Below the pieces are notes generated by a model. It did not search any database. It was not told where the DNA came from and saw only the letters and a program-made list of their open reading frames with translations. Both the position numbers and the translations under genes were made by a program. Below are positions 44,632 to 52,779 of a stretch of DNA of 64,000 nt, in pieces. This DNA is from Saprospiraceae bacterium (GTDB taxonomy: Bacteria; Bacteroidota; Bacteroidia; Chitinophagales; Saprospiraceae): the NCBI GenBank assembly GCA_028285545.1, contig JANQPA010000043.1, forward strand, positions 62,001-126,000, read 5' to 3'. Each line of letters opens with the position of its first letter. Within the stretch, counting starts at the first letter, position 1.

Positions 44632-46743
44632 ATGCAAGAAGATATCCTCAGCACTGCAATTGAATATTTGAAGGGAGTAGGACCCAAACGTGGTGAATTG
44701 CTGCGAAAGGAACTTGGTATTCATACCTTTAGAGATCTATTATTTCATTTTCCTTATCGATATGTAGATAAAACCAAATTTCAAAAAGTAAGAGATTTGC
44801 ATGAAGATCTTGGCAATGTACAGTTGAAAGGAATATTGAGAAGATTGTCAAAAGTGGGGGAAGGGCGAAAACGCAGGTTGGTAGGTCGTTTTAGGGACGA
44901 TACTGGAATGATTGATTTGGTTTGGTTTACAGGAGCTCATTGGCTTGAAAAAAAACTACAGGTAGGCGCTGAATATGTAATTTATGGAAGGGTTAGCAAA
45001 TATGGCAATCAATGGAATATTGCGCATCCTGAGATGGAATTAATGAATGAAGAAAATCCTCAAAAACCAAAAACTTTTGAGCCGGTATATACCAGTACTG
45101 AAAAATTAAATGCTAAAGGACTTGATTCAAAATCCAGGCGGCGGCTGATGGAAAATCTTTTTGAAAAATTAGACCCTGCTGTTTTTGCCGAAAATCTGCC
45201 GAAATACATCACAGATAAATTAAAATTACCTCCGCATGCCTTTTCAATGTATCGCATTCATTTTCCCAGGACTGAAACGGAGTTAGAAAAAGTCCGTCTT
45301 CGCTTAAAATATGAAGAGCTTTTTTTTCTGCAAATGCGATTGCTTCAAATTAAAAAGAGACGAAAAAAAGAAATTAAAGGCTTTGTTTTTCCTACCATTG
45401 GAGAAAAATTTAATCAGTTTTTCCAGCAAAAGCTTCCTTTTGAGCTTACCGAAGCACAGAAACGAGTCCTAAAAGAAATTCGCCGAGACCTTGGAGCCGG
45501 TATCCAAATGAACCGTCTTTTGCAAGGAGATGTAGGGAGTGGAAAGACAATAGTAGGATTGATGAGTATGCTTATGGCCATTGATAATGGATTTCAGACC
45601 TGTCTGATGGCTCCTACCGAAATTCTAGCCCAGCAGCATTACAACGCCATCCACAATTATTTAGAAGGACTGGATTTAAAAGTAGCCTTTTTGTCTGGTA
45701 GTGTGAAAGGCAAAAAACGCAAAGAACTATTGCAGGACTTAGAAGAAGGAACTATTCATATTTTAATTGGTACTCATGCTTTAATCGAAGACCCCGTAAA
45801 ATTTAAGAATTTGGGACTTGCCATTACAGATGAACAACACCGCTTTGGAGTGGCTCAGCGAGCTCGCTTGTGGAAAAAAAGTCATCCTTTTCCTCCGCAT
45901 ATTTTGGTAATGACAGCAACTCCCATCCCTAGAACTCTGGCCATGACATTGTATGGGGATTTAGATGTGTCGGTGATTGATGAGCTTCCACCAGGGAGAA
46001 AACCGATTAAAACCATTCATCGCAATGAAAATCATAGACTTCGAGTGATTGGATTTATGAAGGAAGAAATTGCTAAAGGCCGGCAAATTTATGTGGTGTA
46101 TCCACTAATTGAAGAGTCTGAAACTTTAGATCTAAAAAACCTGGAAGAGGGGTATGAAGCTTTAAGTCGGGAATTTCCCCTGCCAGATTATAAAATTAGT
46201 ATCGTCCATGGCAGAATGAAACCGGCTGATAAAGATTATGAAATGCAGCGTTTTGCCAAGGGTGAAACTCAAATTATGGTAGCCACCACTGTTATTGAAG
46301 TAGGGGTGAATGTACCTAATGCTTCAGTAATGGTTATTGAGAATACCGAACGCTTTGGCCTGGCGCAATTGCATCAGCTTAGAGGGCGAGTAGGGAGAGG
46401 GGCCGAACAATCATTTTGCATCTTAATGTCTAGCTTCAAATTAAGTAAAGAGGGGAAAGAACGTATACAAACGATGGTTAGAACAAATAATGGATTTGAT
46501 ATTGCTGAAGCTGATTTGAAACTTAGGGGACCTGGTAATATTGAAGGGACCCAGCAATCGGGAATTATAAATCTTCGTATTGCTGATCTTGCCAAGGACG
46601 GTAAAATTTTGCAAACAGCTCGCGAAATTGCCCTCCGGATCTTAGATGATGACCCTGCCCTGGAACGGCCAGAACACCTTCCTGTCAAGATCTATTTGCA
46701 AAAGTATGCCAAAACCATAAAGGGGTGGAGCCGGATTAGTTGA
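44632..46743 (+). CDS. recG: ATP-dependent DNA helicase RecG
   Basis: A 703-residue protein. An N-terminal wedge/OB domain (about 1-230) is followed by the two RecA-like lobes. Walker A is GDVGSGKT (about 300-307), the box II is DEQH (about 400), then TATPIPRTLAMTLYGD, and the late RecG motifs are VATTVIEVGVNVPNAS and QLRGRVGRG. The TRG region has DLKLRGPGNIEGTQQSG. RecG reverses stalled forks and processes Holliday junctions. It is a single gene followed by a repeat-filled spacer. Confidence 0.97.
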   Translation: MQEDILSTAIEYLKGVGPKRGELLRKELGIHTFRDLLFHFPYRYVDKTKFQKVRDLHEDLGNVQLKGILRRLSKVGEGRKRRLVGRFRDDTGMIDLVWFTGAHWLEKKLQVGAEYVIYGRVSKYGNQWNIAHPEMELMNEENPQKPKTFEPVYTSTEKLNAKGLDSKSRRRLMENLFEKLDPAVFAENLPKYITDKLKLPPHAFSMYRIHFPRTETELEKVRLRLKYEELFFLQMRLLQIKKRRKKEIKGFVFPTIGEKFNQFFQQKLPFELTEAQKRVLKEIRRDLGAGIQMNRLLQGDVGSGKTIVGLMSMLMAIDNGFQTCLMAPTEILAQQHYNAIHNYLEGLDLKVAFLSGSVKGKKRKELLQDLEEGTIHILIGTHALIEDPVKFKNLGLAITDEQHRFGVAQRARLWKKSHPFPPHILVMTATPIPRTLAMTLYGDLDVSVIDELPPGRKPIKTIHRNENHRLRVIGFMKEEIAKGRQIYVVYPLIEESETLDLKNLEEGYEALSREFPLPDYKISIVHGRMKPADKDYEMQRFAKGETQIMVATTVIEVGVNVPNASVMVIENTERFGLAQLHQLRGRVGRGAEQSFCILMSSFKLSKEGKERIQTMVRTNNGFDIAEADLKLRGPGNIEGTQQSGIINLRIADLAKDGKILQTAREIALRILDDDPALERPEHLPVKIYLQKYAKTIKGWSRIS

Positions 46744-47032
46744 TTATTTGGGTTCAAGGTGTGGAGTAAAGAGTTCTATGTTTAGGATTCCAAAAATTTA
46801 GGGTTTTCTGTTATTTGATGCTTATTTAGCACGCAGATTTCACAAATATCGCAGATAAGAATTAGTGGAATCTGTGAAATCTGCGTGGAAAAAGAGCTCA
46901 AATAAGCAACCTTACCTTGAATGAAGCAATCCCTAACGGAACTCGGAACTTTTACCTACCGAAGTAAAGCGTAGGTAGGCGGAACTCGGAACTTTTACCT
47001 ACCGAAGTAAAATGTAGGTAGGCAGAATTCTT
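46744..47032. repeat. Repeat-filled spacer after recG
   Basis: The spacer holds copy C of the dispersed fold-back repeat (46807-46937) and then a 43-base tandem duplication: units 46938-46980 and 46981-47023 differ at two positions. Each unit contains ACCTACC and GTAGGTAGG, which can pair. No gene is seen. Confidence 0.85.
46807..46937. repeat. Dispersed fold-back repeat, copy C
   Basis: The most complete copy: GCTTATTT-GCACGCAGATTTCACA pairs with TGTGAAATCTGCGTG ... AAATAAGC, and it ends with CAATCCCTAA as copy A does. Stems at both ends make a long hairpin of about 100 bases. Confidence 0.85.
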
Positions 47033-47695
47033 CTACAACTTTTTCACATTACCCATTCCTGCAATACTTGAGGATACTTTTGGATTACCGGAGTATTTTA
47101 CCTTTCCCATACCAGCTATGGCTACATCGAGTTTTTCATTTACATCGACCTCGCAATCTCCATTCCCTGAGATGCTTACTGAACAATGTTCAGCAGTTAA
47201 ACCGGAAGCTCTTACCTTTCCACTACCTCCAATACTGATATTTACGTCCTGGGCATCTCCTGCAAGGTCAACTTTTCCGGCACCACCAATGGAGATGTCA
47301 AGGTCACCAAGCCCATTAAATGGAGTTTCCCCTTTTATATTGCCGGCACCACCAATGGCTAAGCCCTTAATTGTTTTTAAACTTATGTATATTTTCAAAT
47401 CATCGTAGTTTCTGGCTCTATCCTCAAACTCAATATTCCAGCTTCCGTTTTTGACTTCTTTCTTAATATTATCAATAATGTTCTTTTGTCCTTCGATTAC
47501 AATTTCCTGACTATTACTTTGTGTAAGATAAATATTGGCAGCAATTCCTAGTCCAATAGAATGGATTTCGGATAAATTGATGGTTTCTTTTACTGTAGGT
47601 CCTTCCCCATATATTTTTGCTTTAGATTGTCCGTTAAGCAAAGAGATAATACCCAAAGTCAACAAGCAGGTGAAAAAAAGCCTTAGATTTTTCAT
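47033..47695 (-). CDS. Exported DUF2807 (head GIN domain) protein
   Basis: The ATG at 47695 (MKNLRLFFTCLL) gives 220 residues with a signal peptide ending LLNGQ; the frame opens at 47779 but without a signal peptide. The domain is a right-handed beta-helix-like DUF2807 fold, seen in the repeating SIGGAGKVDLAGDAQ, SIGGSGKVRASGL, SISGNGDCEVDV, IAGMGKVKYSG pattern. It probably sits in the envelope. The function is unknown; Bacteroidota often carry many copies. The gene is alone. Confidence 0.9.
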   Translation of the reverse strand: MKNLRLFFTCLLTLGIISLLNGQSKAKIYGEGPTVKETINLSEIHSIGLGIAANIYLTQSNSQEIVIEGQKNIIDNIKKEVKNGSWNIEFEDRARNYDDLKIYISLKTIKGLAIGGAGNIKGETPFNGLGDLDISIGGAGKVDLAGDAQDVNISIGGSGKVRASGLTAEHCSVSISGNGDCEVDVNEKLDVAIAGMGKVKYSGNPKVSSSIAGMGNVKKL

Positions 47696-47842
47696 AAAAA
47701 TGAATAGGTTTATTTGCAAAATAGTTTTTTCAGATGTAAAGACAACTCGAGATAAGGAAAGGTCGCATTTCTTGGGCATTTTTTAGATCAAGCTATGTAC
47801 AAATAAGTTGGAATAAGTATTTTTAAGGATTTGAAGTTAACC

Positions 47843-47847
47843 GGAGG
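47843..47847 (+). promoter_or_regulatory. Strong Shine-Dalgarno site for the acyltransferase gene
   Basis: GGAGG lies four bases before the ATG at 47852. It is unusual in this window, where most genes lack it. It decides this start over the in-frame TTG at 47831. Confidence 0.7.
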
Positions 47848-47851
47848 TACA

Positions 47852-49159
47852 ATGAACAGCAAACGCCTGTATTCGCTTGATGTATTTCGAGGAGTAACCA
47901 TTGCGGGAATGATTCTTGTTAATAATCCAGGAAGTTGGGCCCATTTGTACCCTCCACTTGCTCATGCTGAATGGCATGGAGCTACGCCCACAGATTGGAT
48001 ATTTCCTTTCTTTTTATTTATTGTTGGAGTTGCCATCCCCATTGCTTTAGGAAAAAGGATTGAGCGAGGTGATGGGAGAGTTGAAATATTTTCCAAGGTT
48101 TTTTCACGCGCCCTCATCATTTTTGGATTAGGCTTATTACTGGCAGCATTTCCTGATTTTGGGATGGATAGAGAAGTTGGTAGGATTCGACTGGTTCACT
48201 ATCTATTACTGGGTATTTTTATTCTATGTATTCTTGCAAGGGCAATAATTATCCCTAACCGTGAGGGGTTTTGGGGGAGCAAAAAACTCAGGAGGAATTT
48301 TGGAGCCCTTGCCATTATAGTTGGTTTGATTATGATAATTTTAGGTGTTCAAATCTATGATTTATCTCATCTGCGAATACCTGGAGTTCTCCAAAGAATT
48401 GCAGTCGTATATGCAATAACCAGCTTATTATTTTTATTTTATTCCTGGGAAAAACTGCTTTGGACAGGATTAGCCTTTTTATTTTCCTACTGGGCTTTAC
48501 TTAGCTGGGTTCCAGTACCAGGTGGGATTGCTCCAAATTTGGAGCCGGAAACCAATCTTGGCGCCTGGCTGGATCGAGTTATCTTTGGTAATCACCTTTG
48601 GAGTCAATCCAAAACCTGGGACCCCGAGGGATTGCTAAGTACACTTCCTGCCTTAGTGACAGGGATTTCGGGTATCCTAACCGGAATGTGGTTAAAAGCA
48701 AATCATGAGAGCTATAAAAAGCTAAGTGGTCTATTAGCATTTGGAGTGATTTTGCTAGCATTAGGCTGTATTTGGGATGTTTTTTTTCCTATCAATAAAA
48801 AGATATGGACAAGCTCTTATGTGTTATATACCAGTGGAATTGCCTTATTATTTTTTGGGGTGATTTATTGGTTGACAGATATTTTGGGATATTACAAGTG
48901 GTTCAAGCCATTTGAGTGGTATGGAAAAAATGCCTTATTTGTTTTTATTTTGTCGGGAGTATGTGCAAAACTTCTATATAAAATTAAATGGTCAGAAGGA
49001 GGAGAGACGATTAGTTTAGGAAGGTGGATCTACCAATCGGTATTTACCCCTTTTTTATCAGATATTAATGCCTCCCTGGCTTATGCTATAATGAATGTAC
49101 TCTTTTTTCTTTTGGTAGCCTATTGTTTATATCGATGGAAAATCTTTATTAAAGTGTAG
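47852..49159 (+). CDS. HGSNAT/DUF5009-like membrane acyltransferase
   Basis: A 435-residue protein with about eleven membrane helices. The start RLYSLDVFRGVTIAGMILVNNPG and WHGATPTDWIFPFFLFIVG match the heparan-alpha-glucosaminide N-acetyltransferase-like (DUF5009/NagX) family. The conserved histidine in AEWHG is the candidate acetyl carrier. LRIPGVLQRIAVVYAI is also typical. It probably acetylates sugars across the inner membrane. It is followed after eight bases by a membrane AraC regulator, so both may form one unit. Confidence 0.88.
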   Translation: MNSKRLYSLDVFRGVTIAGMILVNNPGSWAHLYPPLAHAEWHGATPTDWIFPFFLFIVGVAIPIALGKRIERGDGRVEIFSKVFSRALIIFGLGLLLAAFPDFGMDREVGRIRLVHYLLLGIFILCILARAIIIPNREGFWGSKKLRRNFGALAIIVGLIMIILGVQIYDLSHLRIPGVLQRIAVVYAITSLLFLFYSWEKLLWTGLAFLFSYWALLSWVPVPGGIAPNLEPETNLGAWLDRVIFGNHLWSQSKTWDPEGLLSTLPALVTGISGILTGMWLKANHESYKKLSGLLAFGVILLALGCIWDVFFPINKKIWTSSYVLYTSGIALLFFGVIYWLTDILGYYKWFKPFEWYGKNALFVFILSGVCAKLLYKIKWSEGGETISLGRWIYQSVFTPFLSDINASLAYAIMNVLFFLLVAYCLYRWKIFIKV

Positions 49160-49167
49160 ATGTTGTT

Positions 49168-50217
49168 ATGGAAATCGGAAGTCAAATATTATTTTTCCTA
49201 GCTGGTCTTGGTGTTTTTAATGGATTCTTACTGGCTTTATACTTATTTTTTTTTGTTAGACCCAGAAGATGGGTCAATTTCCTTTTTGGATTATTGATGC
49301 TAATGCTTTGTATAAGAATAGGTAAATCCTTGTTCTTTATATTCACAGATGTGGCTCGAATTTATCGCCAAATAGGACTTTCTGCTTGTATCATGGTTGG
49401 GCCGTTCTTGTATCTCTATATAAAACATTTTTTAAACAAAATTAAGACACCAAAGAATGTTGACTGGGTACATATTTTGATTCCCCTGTTTTCGATTATT
49501 TTGATTGGATTCCTTCGACCCTATGAAGCCTATCCTGAGTTTTGGAATAATTTCATGGTTTTGTCAATTTATGGTGTTTGGTCAATTTACATGATTGGCA
49601 CTTTTTTCTTAGTTTTTCCATTGATTCGAAAGGGGATAAAAAAGCAGATTTCATTTAAGGAAGGATGGATTCTTCTGATATATTCTTGCATACTGATATT
49701 GTGTATTGCTTATATTTTGGCTTATTATGGCTTCCCTTATTTATCTGGACCACTATTATTTTCCTTGATATTTTATGTTTTGATTGCCTTTCTTGCCAAC
49801 AAAAAAAGCAGAATGCTGATCATGTATGATGAACCAGTTAAATACCAAAATCAAAAAATAAGTGAGAAAAAAGCGGAAGATCTAATTAATCGCTTATCTG
49901 GCATTATGCAAAACGAGCATTTTTATTTAAACCCTAAGATAAAATTAGCTCAAATTGCTCAATCTATAGATTCTACCCCGCATGAGCTGTCGCAAGTAAT
50001 TAATAATCGATTGGGGATTTCTTTTAATCATTATATAAATGAATTTAGAATAAAAGCAGCGTGCCGAATGTTACAGGAGTATGATCATCTAACAATTGAA
50101 GGGATAGGCCGAGAGGTGGGCTTTAATTCCAGGACTGCTTTTTATGCAGCTTTCAAAACAATGATGAATCAAACACCAGCACAGTATAAAATGCAGCTAA
50201 AAAAATCTTTGCAGTAA
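49168..50217 (+). CDS. Membrane-anchored AraC-family transcriptional regulator
   Basis: A 349-residue protein. Residues 5-215 have seven membrane helices; residues about 245-345 are an AraC helix-turn-helix pair (KIKLAQIAQSIDSTPHELSQVINNRLGISFNHYINEFRI, then EGIGREVGFNSRTAFYAAFKTMMNQTPAQY). It should sense a membrane or periplasmic signal and bind DNA directly. It sits eight bases behind the acyltransferase gene. The orphan protein at 28045-28818 has the same sensor fold without the DNA-binding part. Confidence 0.9.
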   Translation: MEIGSQILFFLAGLGVFNGFLLALYLFFFVRPRRWVNFLFGLLMLMLCIRIGKSLFFIFTDVARIYRQIGLSACIMVGPFLYLYIKHFLNKIKTPKNVDWVHILIPLFSIILIGFLRPYEAYPEFWNNFMVLSIYGVWSIYMIGTFFLVFPLIRKGIKKQISFKEGWILLIYSCILILCIAYILAYYGFPYLSGPLLFSLIFYVLIAFLANKKSRMLIMYDEPVKYQNQKISEKKAEDLINRLSGIMQNEHFYLNPKIKLAQIAQSIDSTPHELSQVINNRLGISFNHYINEFRIKAACRMLQEYDHLTIEGIGREVGFNSRTAFYAAFKTMMNQTPAQYKMQLKKSLQ

Positions 50218-50394
50218 GGTCTTGTTTATCTGCAAATGATGAATTTTTTAAGATTTCAGACATTCTAAGTACAAAAAATAGGATGCTACTTTATAACCTT
50301 GTTCACAATTATAAAAGTGCACATTTTGGGTAGTAATAATCGTGCATATGATAAGCCTTTGCCACATATTTGAGGCATGAAAAAATAAGGCATT

Positions 50395-51600
50395 ATGATA
50401 CGATTATTAACGGCTCTATTTACGGGCACTTTTTTGTTAGGACTAACATCTTGTGAGCAGAAAACCTTAGAATACAAAGCACCCAACCCTTATAGGGAGC
50501 TTATTCTAGACAGTCTGGCTCATCCCTGGAGCATTGCTTTTATCAATGAAAAAGAAGCATTTATTTCGGAAAAAGACAGGGATTTGCTCCGAGTGAATCT
50601 AGAAACAAAACAGAGATATCCCATCCAGGGATTTCCCAAAGATCTCTATACTCCTTTTGTAATTAATGTAAGCGAATACCTTCCAAGACGTTATCCTACC
50701 TCATTAGATGGAAAAAAAATCTATGCTAATGCAGGAATCCTGGATGTCATACTTCATCCTGAGTTTGAAGAAAATAATAGAATATTTATCTCTTATGTAT
50801 CTCGCATTGATAAGACTTTTGCCCTGAAGATTATTAGTGCAAGGGTTGTTAATGACTCTTTGAGTGATATTCAAACTCTTCTTAATCCGGGCCCATATGT
50901 GCCTGGAATCTGGCATTTTGGCGGAGGTCTATGTATTCAAAACAACCATTTATTTATAACGGTAGGGGAGCGCTTGTTTTTTGAAGATTTTAAAGAAGGG
51001 CTTCCAATAGCTCAGGACATTACTGATGCCCGAGGAGCAATTTACAGACTCAATCTTGATGGGAGTATTCCAGATGACAGTCCGGATTTGGGACTAGGTT
51101 CAATCCCTGGGATGTATGCTTTTGGTATTAGGGCAGCTCAGGGAATCACGGTTAGACCAGGTACAGAAGATATCTGGTTTAGTGAACATGGTACTATTCA
51201 GGGAGATGAAATCAATATATTACAAGCAGGGGCTAATTATGGCTGGCCCAATATTACTTCAGGCACTTGGCGTTCTCCAGGTTATAAACCGGATTCTTTA
51301 GAGAATCCCACCTATACTGATCCACAGCATTATTGGTTGCAAACGGTTGCCCCTACTGGTCTTGCCTTTTATACCGGAACTGAATTTCCTACCTGGAAAG
51401 GTAATTTAATGGTGCCTGGACTGTCCAGAGGAAGTTTGTGGCGAATGGTGTTGAGTGGTAATTCTATAGTTAGCGCTGAAGAACTCTTTATTGGTGAGCA
51501 TATAAGATCAAGAAAGGTTATGCAAAGCCCGGATGGTCATTTATATCAATTAACAGATGAAGACAATGGTAAATTATTTCGAATTATAAATAAAAAATAA
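50395..51600 (+). CDS. PQQ-dependent sugar dehydrogenase-like (GSDH) lipoprotein
   Basis: A 401-residue protein with a lipobox (LGLTSC, Cys 20). The six-bladed glucose/sorbosone dehydrogenase propeller shows in LAHPWSIAFINEKEAFISEKD, GGILDVILHPEFEENNRIFISYV-like segments, WHFGGGLCIQNNHLFITVGER, HGTIQGDEINILQAGANYGWP and PTGLAFYTGTEFP. It would oxidise aldoses in the periplasm with PQQ; I see no PQQ synthesis genes here, so the cofactor is unproven. A small SnoaL-like gene follows after four bases and is likely co-transcribed. Confidence 0.87.
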   Translation: MIRLLTALFTGTFLLGLTSCEQKTLEYKAPNPYRELILDSLAHPWSIAFINEKEAFISEKDRDLLRVNLETKQRYPIQGFPKDLYTPFVINVSEYLPRRYPTSLDGKKIYANAGILDVILHPEFEENNRIFISYVSRIDKTFALKIISARVVNDSLSDIQTLLNPGPYVPGIWHFGGGLCIQNNHLFITVGERLFFEDFKEGLPIAQDITDARGAIYRLNLDGSIPDDSPDLGLGSIPGMYAFGIRAAQGITVRPGTEDIWFSEHGTIQGDEINILQAGANYGWPNITSGTWRSPGYKPDSLENPTYTDPQHYWLQTVAPTGLAFYTGTEFPTWKGNLMVPGLSRGSLWRMVLSGNSIVSAEELFIGEHIRSRKVMQSPDGHLYQLTDEDNGKLFRIINKK

Positions 51601-51604
51601 CGAT

Positions 51605-52045
51605 ATGAACTTTAAAGATTTAATCCCCATTTTGTTCCTGTTTGCCAGCTTAAGTGTTTATGGTCAAAACAACGAAGATTTGATCCGACACACCATTCAA
51701 AATTATTTTAATGGGACTGCCTATAATCATCTGAGCCAAATAGAGGCTGCATTTTATCCTGAGGCAGACTTGTTTCTTGAAGGTAGAGATGGAGAAATAC
51801 GTAAATTTACAGCTGCAGAGTATATTGCCCTCTTCAAAAAAAATGAACCTGGAAAATTTGGAGGTAGATACAGCAAGATACTGTCTATTGATATTGAAGG
51901 TAATTTAGCTCAAGTTAAAGCTGAAATTCTTGTTCCTTCCAGAAATAGACGGTATATAGATGTTTTTATCATGAAAGAAGTCGAAACTAGTAAATGGCAA
52001 ATTATCAGTAAAGCCGCAAATAGTAGCTTGATAAAAAAAGAGTAG
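51605..52045 (+). CDS. Exported NTF2-like (Lumazine_bd_2 type) protein
   Basis: A 146-residue protein with a signal peptide (residues 1-20, ending VYGQ). The NTF2-like cone fold shows in LIRHTIQNYFNGTAYNHL, FYPEADLFLEGRDGEI and YIDVFIMKEVETSKWQIISKAA. No catalytic residues are evident; the family binds small molecules. It starts four bases after the GSDH gene. I infer that it assists that enzyme or its substrate, but this is only context. Confidence 0.82.
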   Translation: MNFKDLIPILFLFASLSVYGQNNEDLIRHTIQNYFNGTAYNHLSQIEAAFYPEADLFLEGRDGEIRKFTAAEYIALFKKNEPGKFGGRYSKILSIDIEGNLAQVKAEILVPSRNRRYIDVFIMKEVETSKWQIISKAANSSLIKKE

Positions 52046-52087
52046 ATTTTCTATAGATATCCTAGGTGGGGTAAAAGGTGAATAGGA

Positions 52088-52597
52088 TTAGGTGGTGCTT
52101 TTAGTTCTTATTTCTTCAAAAATATCTACCAGAATTAGATCTCCAGAGGGCTCAATGCCATATTCATCTTTTATCTTTTTTAAGGTCTCTTCATTGTCCA
52201 AACCAAAGTCCCAAAGACAACTTCTATCCGAAATAAAACAATCATAATAATTCATCTCAATTATCTTGTCAAAAAAATCTACAGCAATATCTTCCAGAGT
52301 AGTGATTTTATCGGTAGACGCAAATTGTAGAGGTACCTTTGTACCTGGCCTGGGAAGGGTATTATTTTCCTTAAATTCAATAAAGCGTTGTTTTAAAATA
52401 CCAATGGCTTCTTTGCTGGTTTTCCCATGAGCAACAAGGCCATGCCAATTGGTGAACATTGCACCATATTGAATTTCTTCCTGGGTAGCATTAGGGTTTC
52501 TCCAGGTCTTTATAGGATAATCTTTAAAGGCCCAATCTGACTTGAAAAAAGAAGCCAGGTACTTATAATTTGCTTTGACTTGATTTAGTATTTGCAT
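52088..52597 (-). CDS. Hypothetical protein with HicB-like fold
   Basis: A 169-residue protein I do not recognise with certainty. The middle has a HicB-like pattern: YGAMFTNWHGLVAHGKTSKEAIGILKQRF followed by PRPGTKVP, the usual end of that fold. No HicA-like partner (a short double-stranded RNA-binding-like protein) lies on either side, and the C-terminus (YYDCFISDRSCLWDFGLD) is extra. It is probably a stand-alone homologue rather than an antitoxin. The gene is alone. Confidence 0.6.
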   Translation of the reverse strand: MQILNQVKANYKYLASFFKSDWAFKDYPIKTWRNPNATQEEIQYGAMFTNWHGLVAHGKTSKEAIGILKQRFIEFKENNTLPRPGTKVPLQFASTDKITTLEDIAVDFFDKIIEMNYYDCFISDRSCLWDFGLDNEETLKKIKDEYGIEPSGDLILVDIFEEIRTKSTT

Positions 52598-52735
52598 ACG
52601 ATCTAATAAAATGATATCAGTGACTTAATGCAAATAAATAACCCAAGCATAAAGTGAAAAAGTTCAACTACTCTCCAAAAAATATTGAATTGCACAAAAA
52701 TATGATGGCATTTTCAGTTTAATATGATCACAGGG

Positions 52736-52779
52736 CATCTGCTCATCTGCAAATTTACTCATTCGCAAATCCACTCATC
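52736..52779. repeat. Octamer word array at the 3' end of the response-regulator fusion gene
   Basis: In register: CATCTGCT, CATCTGCA, AATTTACT, CATTCGCA, AATCCACT, CATC. Read on the minus strand this begins with the stop codon of the 52778-54448 gene (TGATGAGT...). The words belong to the same set as 12405, 42304 and 55016. Confidence 0.85.

Noticed and set aside
46374-46688. A 104-codon frame opposite recG
   Set aside because: It is a shadow of conserved recG sequence and shows no protein-like pattern.
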